Shown here: positions 33,445 to 40,436 of the stretch, one piece after another | Numbering within the stretch: position 1 is the stretch's first letter | Layout: the number at the start of each line of letters is the position of its first letter | Assembly (NCBI GenBank): GCA_947178215.1 | Contig: CAMWXJ010000010.1 | Span: 31,636 to 95,635, forward strand | Direction: 5' to 3' | DNA: 64,000 bases | From: an uncultured Porphyromonadaceae bacterium | Lineage (GTDB): Bacteria > Bacteroidota > Bacteroidia > Bacteroidales > Muribaculaceae | Position numbers and translations under genes: made by a program | Notes under the pieces: model-generated | The model's database searches: none | Told to the model about the DNA's origin: nothing | Seen by the model: the letters and a program-made list of their open reading frames with translations, nothing else

Positions 33445-35433
33445 TTATTCTGCGGCGGGAGCAGGGGTGGCGGCGCGGTCGTAGTTGCTCACGCGGAGGT
33501 TGGTGAGCTTGCTGCGGAAGTTGCCGGCCTTTTCAAGCGGGAATACGAGGGTACGTACAATCGACATCTGTCCCTTGTCGCCGTTGAACGACACGCGGCG
33601 ACGGTCGAGGTTGTCGATGAGCTTGCCGTCGATATAGAGCTGTGTGCCCTCGTTGGTGCCCACTATCGCGTAGTGGTTTTTCTCACCTTTGCGCACGTCG
33701 TGACGGAAGTGGTAGAGCTTGTCCTCGCGGCTGAAAGCCATGGTGCCGGTGATGGGGTCGGAGATCCATACGGTGGCGTCGGGCGACTCAAAGAGCACTG
33801 TACCTTTGGCTTCGTCGGCCCCTTCGAGGTCAAATTCTACGGTGTAGTTGTAGCCGATTTCTTTGAGGGGAAGGGTCTTGCCGGGTGTTACCTCTGCCAT
33901 TTCAAGCACTACCGATTCAGGCTTGCCGTGGCGTGCGAGGAGGTTTACGCCGGGAGCTTCGGCCTGTGCCTGCGACTTGGCGTCGAACTCTTCAAAGGGC
34001 ACGGTGACATTGCTGCCGTCCCATGTCTTGGCGGCCATAACGGGGAGGGCGTGCATCACGCGGTGGTGTATATCGCGCACGGTGATGCCGTTGTTTGGGT
34101 GGTCGTTCCACACGGCAAATGCGCCGCCTTTGAGCTGCGGGTTGTCCTCCTCCACGATGTGTCCTCCGATGTTGGCGGGAGTCCACTCCTTGTAGAGCAT
34201 GGGGGTGTTGAGGTAGTCGTAGTAGTATCCGGCGGCGGGCACGATGTAGATGTAGCCATCGGGGATGCTCACCACGTCATATCCCTCTTTGAGCATATCT
34301 TCGGGCTTGGCGTAGCCGTTGCTCCAGAGATACATGAGCACGTCGTCGACCTTGACAGGGGTCTGACCCTTGGCGTGAGAGAGCGAGCCCCAGATGAGGG
34401 CCTGCTTGCCGTATTTTTCGGCGAAGCGGATATAGCGGTCGGTAAACGCGCGGAACTGCTCCATTGTGATTGAGTCGCCCTGATACTCGTCGGTGCCGAT
34501 ATGGAACTGCTTGCCCTTGAACACCGGGTCGGGTCCTTCGAGATACTCGGCGAGGAGTGTGTCGAGGAACTTGTAGGTCTCCGGATTGGTTATGTCGAGG
34601 TGGTCGAAGCCGTTCTTGCCCGACGATGCAATCTCGGGCTTGTAAAGGGTGAACGCGAGCGAGTGGGCGGGTATGTCGATCTCGGGGATGATGTTGACGC
34701 CCTTGGATGCGGCATAGTCCTGCAAGTCGCGAAACTCCTGCTTGGTGTAGGAGCCGTCGCGGGCGGTGAGGCCGGGGAAACTGTCGCTTTCGAGGCGGAA
34801 AGCGGCCTGGGTCTTGTGCCAGTCGCCGTCGTAGAAGCGGGGGAAGCCGTTGTCGTTGAGATGCACGTGGAGTTCGTTCATCTTGCGGTACGACATTACA
34901 TCGACCAGGCGGTAAAGATAATCCATGGGGATATATTTACGGCCGGCGTCAATCATGAAGCCGCGGAATCCCCACGAGGGCCAGTCAGTGATACGGCCGC
35001 GGGGTATCTCGGAGCCTGCCTCCGAGAGCTGGAGCAGGGTCATGGCACCCCAGCGCACGCCTTCGGCTGTGGGGGCGGTGATCGCTACGCCTTTGTCGGT
35101 GATGTCGACTGTGTAGGCTTCGGAGTTCTTGGCTTTGCGGTCGGGTTTGAGGCTAAGCGATATGTCGCCTTTGGCGGCGCGGCGCTTCTCTACTACGGGG
35201 AGCTCGCGGCCGCCGAGGGCTTTGAGGTCGGCAGCGAGCTGCTCGGCCACCGGTCGGAGGGCGGCGTTGGTGTATACTATGGCGCCGGCGCTTTCGAGGC
35301 TCCAGGCACCGTCGGCACCCTTCCACTCGCGGACTTCGGGTACGGTGAAGGGCTTGGGGTTGGCAGCGTTGAGCGCGGAACCTCCGGCTATGACGGCGGA
35401 CGCGACAAGTGCGGTCAGTGACTTAAAATTCAT
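33445..35433 (-). CDS. Exported GH20 beta-N-acetylhexosaminidase
   Basis: 662 aa with a signal peptide (about 1-23). An N-terminal GH20b domain (25-150) precedes the TIM barrel, which opens with WGFRGFMIDAGRKYIPMDYLYRLVDVMSYRKMNELHVHLND. The catalytic Asp-Glu pair is D315-E316 in FHIGTDEY (Thr replaces the more common Gly before Asp). A C-terminal LamG-like beta-sandwich (about 520-650) may bind carbohydrate. It should release terminal GlcNAc or GalNAc from host glycans. It begins 44 bp after transketolase on the same strand and ends at a strong hairpin. Confidence 0.93.
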   Translation of the reverse strand: MNFKSLTALVASAVIAGGSALNAANPKPFTVPEVREWKGADGAWSLESAGAIVYTNAALRPVAEQLAADLKALGGRELPVVEKRRAAKGDISLSLKPDRKAKNSEAYTVDITDKGVAITAPTAEGVRWGAMTLLQLSEAGSEIPRGRITDWPSWGFRGFMIDAGRKYIPMDYLYRLVDVMSYRKMNELHVHLNDNGFPRFYDGDWHKTQAAFRLESDSFPGLTARDGSYTKQEFRDLQDYAASKGVNIIPEIDIPAHSLAFTLYKPEIASSGKNGFDHLDITNPETYKFLDTLLAEYLEGPDPVFKGKQFHIGTDEYQGDSITMEQFRAFTDRYIRFAEKYGKQALIWGSLSHAKGQTPVKVDDVLMYLWSNGYAKPEDMLKEGYDVVSIPDGYIYIVPAAGYYYDYLNTPMLYKEWTPANIGGHIVEEDNPQLKGGAFAVWNDHPNNGITVRDIHHRVMHALPVMAAKTWDGSNVTVPFEEFDAKSQAQAEAPGVNLLARHGKPESVVLEMAEVTPGKTLPLKEIGYNYTVEFDLEGADEAKGTVLFESPDATVWISDPITGTMAFSREDKLYHFRHDVRKGEKNHYAIVGTNEGTQLYIDGKLIDNLDRRRVSFNGDKGQMSIVRTLVFPLEKAGNFRSKLTNLRVSNYDRAATPAPAAE

Positions 35434-35477
35434 GCAGTCAGGTGTATGGTTGGTTTAAGATTCAAGCAGGTTACGCG

Positions 35478-37520
35478 TCATGAGAGCATGGCACGCACTC
35501 GGGCAGCCACGGCGTCGGCGGTGTAGCCGAACTTCTCGTCGAGCACCTTGTAGGGGGCCGATGCGCCGAAACGCTCCATGCCTGCCACGGTGCCGCGCGG
35601 ACCCACTACACCTTGGAGTGTGGACGGGAGACCGGCGGTGAGACCAAACACGCGTGCGTCGGCGGGGATGACGCTCAGACGGTAGTCTTCGGGCTGGTCG
35701 AGGAAGATGCCGATGGAGGGTACTGATACCACGCGGGCTTTGACGCCCTCGGCTTCGAGGAGTACGGCGACGTCGCAGAGCAGGCTCACTTCAGAGCCGT
35801 TGGCCACAAGCACGATGTCGGGCGTGCAACCCGGGTCGAGCACGGTGTAGCCGCCGCGCATAGCGCCCTGGGCCGCAGCCATACGGTCGCCGCCGGGTGC
35901 GGGGAGCGAGGGGATGTCCTGACGCGACAGGATGAGGGCCGTCGGGGTAAAAGTGTTGTCCATAGCCATGTGCCAGCACACCACCGTTTCGGCTGCGTCG
36001 GCCGGGCGGAACACCATTACTGAACGGCGTCCGGAGAAGTTGTGGATCTGCTCCATGAGGCGTATCTGTGCCTCATGCTCGATGGGCTCGTGGGTGGGGC
36101 CGTCCTCACCTACGCGGAAGGCGTCGTGGGTCCACACATATTTTACGGGGAGCTCCATGAGGGCGGCGAGGCGCACGGCGGGCTTCATATAGTCGGAGAA
36201 CACAAAGAATGTGCCGCAGGCGGCGTTCATGCCGCCGTTGAGTATTACGCCGTTCATCACGCAGGCCATGGTGAGCTCGGCAACGCCGGCGTGTAGGAAG
36301 CCGCCCTTGAAGTCGTGATGTCCGAGCGGACCGGTGATTTTGAGGAAGGCGTCGGTCTTGTCGGAGTTGGCAAGGTCGGCCGACGATACAATCATGTTGC
36401 CTACTTTGCGGCCGAGCTCCGTGAGCACTGCGGCCGAAGCGGCGCGTGTGGCGGAGCCGGGCTTGATTGTTATGGCGTCCCAGTCGATAGCGGGGATTTT
36501 GCCGGCGAGCCAGTCGTTGAGGCGTGCCGCCTCTTCGGGGTTGGCCTCGGCCCAGGCCTGCTGTTCGGCGCGGCGTTCGGCCACAATCTTGCGGAGGGCT
36601 TCGCGGCGGCTGTCATAAAGCGCCTTTACCTCGCTGCGTATCTCCCATGCGTTGTCGGGGTCGCCGCCGAGGTTGCGGATAGTGGCGGGCACGTCGGCGC
36701 CGCTCTTGCTCAGGGGCTGTCCGTGGGTGGAGCACTGACCCTCGAAGTTGGAGCCGTCGGCGGTGACGCAGCCTCGGCCCATGATTGTGTGGCCGATGAT
36801 GAGGGTGGGCTTTTCGGTCTCAGCGCGTGCGGCGGTGAGAGCCTTGGCTATCGCCTCGGGGTCGCAGCCGTCGATTTCCTCGACGCGCCAGCCCCAGGCG
36901 CGGTATTTGGCGGCGTAGTCCTCGTTGTCAACTGCGTCGACGTCGGTTGAGAGCTGCACCTTGTTGCTGTCGTAGAACATGATGAGATTTGCCAGGCCGA
37001 GGTAGCCGGCTATGCGGCCCGCGCCCTGCGATATCTCTTCCTGGATTCCGCCGTCGGAGATGAAAGCGTAGGTCTTGTGAGCCCACACCTCGCCGAAGCG
37101 GGCGGCGATGAAGCGCTCGGCAAGCGCGGCGCCCACGGCCATGGTGTGGCCCTGGCCCAGCGGGCCGGAAGTGTTCTCGATGCCGCGTGCGGGACATACT
37201 TCGGGATGACCCGGTGTCACCGAGCCCCACTGGCGGAACTGCTTCAGCTCGTCGACGGTGTAGAGGCCGCAGAGGGCCAGCACGCTGTAAAGCATGGGCG
37301 ACATGTGGCCTGGGTCGAGAAACAGACGGTCGCGCCCATACCATGTCGGGTCGTCGGGGTCCGTTACCAGAAACTGCGAGTAAAGCACATTTATAAAGTC
37401 GGCGCCGCCCATAGCGCCGCCGGGATGACCCGAGCGTGCCTGCTCTACCATCGCGGCTATCAGCACGCGGATGTTGTCGGCAGCAGAGTCGAGTGTCTTC
37501 TTGTCGGAAGGATTATACAT
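35478..37520 (-). CDS. tkt: Transketolase
   Basis: Thiamine-diphosphate enzyme of the pentose phosphate pathway. The start is taken at the ATG at 37520 (MYNPSDKKTLDSAADNIRVL), giving 680 aa; the open frame further upstream runs through the promoter and repeat DNA. Motifs include ARSGHPGGAMGGADF, LDPGHMSPMLYSVL, the TPP/Mg site ISDGGIQEEISQGAGRIAGYLGLANLIMFYDSNKVQ, and HDAFRVGEDGPTHEPIEH. A consensus promoter precedes it, with its -33 box inside a 63-bp repeat. GH20 follows after 44 bp. Confidence 0.97.
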   Translation of the reverse strand: MYNPSDKKTLDSAADNIRVLIAAMVEQARSGHPGGAMGGADFINVLYSQFLVTDPDDPTWYGRDRLFLDPGHMSPMLYSVLALCGLYTVDELKQFRQWGSVTPGHPEVCPARGIENTSGPLGQGHTMAVGAALAERFIAARFGEVWAHKTYAFISDGGIQEEISQGAGRIAGYLGLANLIMFYDSNKVQLSTDVDAVDNEDYAAKYRAWGWRVEEIDGCDPEAIAKALTAARAETEKPTLIIGHTIMGRGCVTADGSNFEGQCSTHGQPLSKSGADVPATIRNLGGDPDNAWEIRSEVKALYDSRREALRKIVAERRAEQQAWAEANPEEAARLNDWLAGKIPAIDWDAITIKPGSATRAASAAVLTELGRKVGNMIVSSADLANSDKTDAFLKITGPLGHHDFKGGFLHAGVAELTMACVMNGVILNGGMNAACGTFFVFSDYMKPAVRLAALMELPVKYVWTHDAFRVGEDGPTHEPIEHEAQIRLMEQIHNFSGRRSVMVFRPADAAETVVCWHMAMDNTFTPTALILSRQDIPSLPAPGGDRMAAAQGAMRGGYTVLDPGCTPDIVLVANGSEVSLLCDVAVLLEAEGVKARVVSVPSIGIFLDQPEDYRLSVIPADARVFGLTAGLPSTLQGVVGPRGTVAGMERFGASAPYKVLDEKFGYTADAVAARVRAMLS

Positions 37521-37558
37521 AATGACGATGGATGGGGATTGACAGGTATTCCACAGTG

Positions 37559-37590
37559 CAAAGATACTTAATCCCCCCCACCAAGCCAAA
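37559..37590 (-). promoter_or_regulatory. Promoter of transketolase
   Basis: On the minus strand TATCTTTG (37559-37566) with TTTG at 37587-37590 and 20 bp between. The -33 box lies in the first bases of the 63-bp repeat copy A; the -7 box lies just outside it. Confidence 0.7.
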
Positions 37591-37646
37591 TATGTCTTAA
37601 AAAAACATCGCCCCGCCATAGCTGAAGGGCTCGCGGCGGGACGATG
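37584..37646. repeat. 63-bp direct repeat copy A, includes terminator
   Basis: Nearly identical to 39205-39268 (one substitution and one A-run length difference). It contains a terminator for leftward transcripts: CATCGCCCCGCC (37606-37617) pairs with GGCGGGACGATG (37635-37646), then seven T on the minus strand. It terminates the propeller gene. Confidence 0.95.
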
Positions 37647-37676
37647 GTAAGGTGTCAAAGACCGACTGGCTTGTCA

Positions 37677-38756
37677 TCAGACGGTGGAGAGGTCGAGTAT
37701 TTCGATGGTGTCATCTTGGCGAGGCATATATATCCGGGAACCGTTGATGCATTTGGGATAGGAATAGGATTTATCCTTGTCGACATATATGGAGCCACAG
37801 TTGCCGGTCTTGTCGTATAAATAGACATACATGAGACCATTGTGTCGGAATGTGACGGCTAACCATTTGTCACTTTCTGTGGCCGCTAATCCGAAAACGG
37901 GAAAATCGCGTGATTTATTAGCCCAACTGTCTCCGCCATAGCGTGATTTGATTGTGTTGTCGTCGGGCCACAGGCCGTTGAAATCAAGCTCGTATTTTAT
38001 GCGGCAGCGGCCATTACGAAGTGAATATATGCGAGGTTCATACAAATCCATGTAATTTAGGGTTCCGTCGCCAAGATTTTGAAACACACCGGTAGATGAA
38101 GTTGTCATTCCTTTCAGGTGCTCCGGTACTTTAAGGGCTACTGTGGGCTGTGAAGTTTCATTCGCATACCAGGCCAGCTTAACATCCTCGTCTTCCTGAT
38201 TTGAGAAGTGAACCCAGTAGCCTTCGGCCGGATCGAGCATCGCGCCGCAGGCCGTGAAAGGCAATTCGATACGTTTAACAAATTTGCCGTGTTTGTCAAT
38301 GACGGCTATTGACGGAGGCGCGGATGTGAATGCAGATATCGTGGAGTCGTTGACGGCTATGTATCTTGGCTGATTCACATCTTCCGGCCCACCTCCTGCC
38401 GAGCAGTAATGGAATATCTTGCTGCCATCATGTTTATATGCATAAAATCCCGGAGTATAGAATCCGTCGACGGCATAGATGGTGTCGCCGAGAATTGACA
38501 TCGATTCAGGGCGTCCCATAAATGGTTCATCATTCTCATCTATCGTAAATATGCTCGCTGTCGGGAAATGGCTCTCAAATGGCCGCGCTGTGGTAATATC
38601 GACATTCAGGACAATAGGGTCTGCTATTGAATCATCTCCTGATGCGACAATTGATGTTTGGCCGCTGACATTATCGCTCTTGGAGTTACAACTACAGGTG
38701 ATGAATGTGAGAACGGGTAAGAGAAATGCAATAGTGTGGTAATGGGTGATTTTCAT
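37677..38756 (-). CDS. BF3164-like six-bladed beta-propeller lipoprotein
   Basis: 359 aa with a lipoprotein signal peptide; the lipobox region is LPVLTFITCSCNS, with the likely lipidated Cys at about 22-24. The rest has repeated four-strand blades (DTIYAVDGFYTPGFYAYKHD, PSIAVIDKHGKFVKRIELP, LNYMDLYEPRIYSLRNGRCR, LMYVYLYDKTGN) like the BF3164/TolB-like propellers of Bacteroidales. The function is unknown; homologues often follow NVEALA peptide genes, as here. Base composition is clearly more AT-rich than its neighbours and it lies between two 63-bp direct repeats, suggesting acquisition as a cassette. Confidence 0.85.
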   Translation of the reverse strand: MKITHYHTIAFLLPVLTFITCSCNSKSDNVSGQTSIVASGDDSIADPIVLNVDITTARPFESHFPTASIFTIDENDEPFMGRPESMSILGDTIYAVDGFYTPGFYAYKHDGSKIFHYCSAGGGPEDVNQPRYIAVNDSTISAFTSAPPSIAVIDKHGKFVKRIELPFTACGAMLDPAEGYWVHFSNQEDEDVKLAWYANETSQPTVALKVPEHLKGMTTSSTGVFQNLGDGTLNYMDLYEPRIYSLRNGRCRIKYELDFNGLWPDDNTIKSRYGGDSWANKSRDFPVFGLAATESDKWLAVTFRHNGLMYVYLYDKTGNCGSIYVDKDKSYSYPKCINGSRIYMPRQDDTIEILDLSTV

Positions 38757-38845
38757 CTGATGACATAAGTGAGAAAGATAATAAAGCGCAGTGTAACCAT
38801 GACCCTGTTTTGAAGTCGATGGGTTACACCGCGTTGATTAGTTAA

Positions 38846-39093
38846 TCAGTCACGATATGTTCCGCAGCAGTCTTTGTTGCCTTCGCCCCAGCAATTGCAA
38901 CCTACGACTATACCGCCTTCAATGACTTCATGTACGTAGTGGTAACCTTTGGTTTCATCTTCGGCAAGAGCCTCTGCGTTTGCCAGCTGGAGATCACTGA
39001 GACCATCATTGTTGAATGTTAGTGCTGTTTGCTGGCGTATCCGGCAACTCCAAGTGCTGCTACAAAAAGAGCAGCAATAGTTGTTTTTCCCAT
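38846..39093 (-). pseudogene. NVEALA-family small exported peptide, frameshifted
   Basis: Starting at the ATG at 39093 the frame encodes MGKTTIAALFVAALGVAGYA, a signal-like leader, then stops after 24 codons. In another frame the rest reads LSDLQLANAEALAEDE followed by VVGCNCWGEGNKDCCGTYRD. LSDLxLANVEALA plus a Cys-rich tail is the NVEALA signature. A single-base deletion near 39028 (AGC AAA | CA GCA CTA) separates the two; restoring one base gives an 82-aa peptide. NVEALA peptides are small exported proteins of unknown role, annotated as putative natural-product precursors. It has a consensus promoter and precedes the propeller lipoprotein by 89 bp. Confidence 0.85.
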
Positions 39094-39120
39094 AGGCTTG
39101 ATATATTAACTAAATTTGCG

Positions 39121-39151
39121 CAAATATACTATTTTTATTAATATAATCAAA
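39121..39151 (-). promoter_or_regulatory. Promoter of the NVEALA/propeller cassette
   Basis: On the minus strand TATATTTG (39121-39128) with TTTG at 39148-39151 and 19 bp between, 28 bp upstream of the NVEALA start. It lies inside the repeat-bracketed segment, so the cassette carries its own promoter. Confidence 0.65.
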
Positions 39152-39204
39152 TTATAAAAAATACGTTAAATAAGTATTTATTTGGCTTACTTATGGTAAT
39201 AATT

Positions 39205-39268
39205 AGCCAAATATGTCCTAAAAAAAACATCGCCCCGCCATAGCTGAAGGGCTCGCGGCGGGACGATG
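39205..39268. repeat. 64-bp direct repeat copy B, includes terminator
   Basis: Nearly identical to 37584-37646. The stem CATCGCCCCGCC (39228-39239) / GGCGGGACGATG (39257-39268) followed on the minus strand by eight T terminates the M28 peptidase transcript, 22 bp past its stop. Confidence 0.95.
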
Positions 39269-39290
39269 AAGTAGGGGTTGAGGTGCGCGG

Positions 39291-40406
39291 TCAGTTGTAG
39301 GCGGGGGTGTCGGCCATCTGCCAGAGGTTGAGATAGGCCGAGCGGGTGATGTCGAGCATCTTGCCGTAGTTTATGCGGTCGGCGTGGTCGCTCGGCATGT
39401 GGTAGTCGGGATGCCCCTGGGTGTGATACCATATCACGGGCACGTCGCGCTTGGCGAAAGAGCCGTTGTCGCCTCCGCCTATGGGTCGGTCCCACGCGCG
39501 GTAATCGGGTTTGAGGTTGAGCCCGCGCTCGTCGATGTCGTTGCGGAGCCACTGCTCAAACAGGGGATATGCCTCCGTATAGAAATAGGTGAGTGTCTCG
39601 GGGTTGCTCTCGTCGCTGTTGCGGCCTATCATATCGAAGTTGATGTAGCCCTTGATTTTGTCGCGCATGGGAGCTGCGAGCATGAAGTGCTCGCTGCCGA
39701 GCAGGCCCTTTTCTTCGCCGTCCCACAGGGCGAATATTATGGTGCGCTGCGGTTTGACGCCGCTCTCGGCAAACGCCTTGGCGATTTGCAGCACGGCCTG
39801 TACGCCCGAAGCGTTGTCGTCGGCGCCGTTGTAGATCTGGTCGCCTTCGAGCAGCGGGTCTACGCCGAGGTGGTCGTAGTGCGCGCCTATCACGACATAT
39901 TCGTCAGGATTCACACCCTCGATGCGGGCCATTACGTTGCGCATGGGTATGCGCTGGTGCACTTCCTGTCGGAGTATGGCTATCGAGTCGGGGTGTACTT
40001 GATAGCGGGCGCGTTTCTGGCGTTCCTTGCGGTAGGCGTCGAAAGGCTGGAAGTAGCTCTCGCCGCCGTCCCACGGTTCAAGGCCCTGCTGGATGAAAAA
40101 CGACTCGATGTAGCGTCCGGCGGCGAGATTGCCGGGCTGGCCGGCCTCACGACCCAGGAGGTCGTCGCTCGCCATATAGCCTATGTGGGCGCGGGCCGCG
40201 CGCTCGTTGATGGTGGCGTAGCCGCGTTCGATTCCTTCGCGTCGCTCGCGCTCCTCGCGCGTTTCCTTCTTCTTTTTCTTGAACGACTTGACTACGGCGG
40301 TGCTGTTTTCGGTCTTTGACGACGACTGTGCTGCGGCGTCGGGTGCGGCGACAAGCGCCGGCAGGACTATTGCGGCCATTGCGGCTGCCAGGGTAATTTT
40401 TCGCAT
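39291..40406 (-). CDS. Exported M28-family zinc aminopeptidase
   Basis: 371 aa with a signal peptide (about 1-27, ending AAAQS), then a highly charged Lys/Glu/Arg linker (40-62). The peptidase core has the zinc-site motifs VVIGAHYDHLG, NGADDNASGVQAVL and WDGEEKGLLGSEHF, and a late His in MPSDHADRINY. It probably cleaves N-terminal residues from peptides in the periplasm or outside the cell. It follows the sialidase-hexosaminidase gene by 30 bp on the same strand and may be cotranscribed with it. Confidence 0.92.
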   Translation of the reverse strand: MRKITLAAAMAAIVLPALVAAPDAAAQSSSKTENSTAVVKSFKKKKKETREERERREGIERGYATINERAARAHIGYMASDDLLGREAGQPGNLAAGRYIESFFIQQGLEPWDGGESYFQPFDAYRKERQKRARYQVHPDSIAILRQEVHQRIPMRNVMARIEGVNPDEYVVIGAHYDHLGVDPLLEGDQIYNGADDNASGVQAVLQIAKAFAESGVKPQRTIIFALWDGEEKGLLGSEHFMLAAPMRDKIKGYINFDMIGRNSDESNPETLTYFYTEAYPLFEQWLRNDIDERGLNLKPDYRAWDRPIGGGDNGSFAKRDVPVIWYHTQGHPDYHMPSDHADRINYGKMLDITRSAYLNLWQMADTPAYN

Positions 40407-40436
40407 TGGTAGAGAGATGGTTGAGTCAGAGGGATA

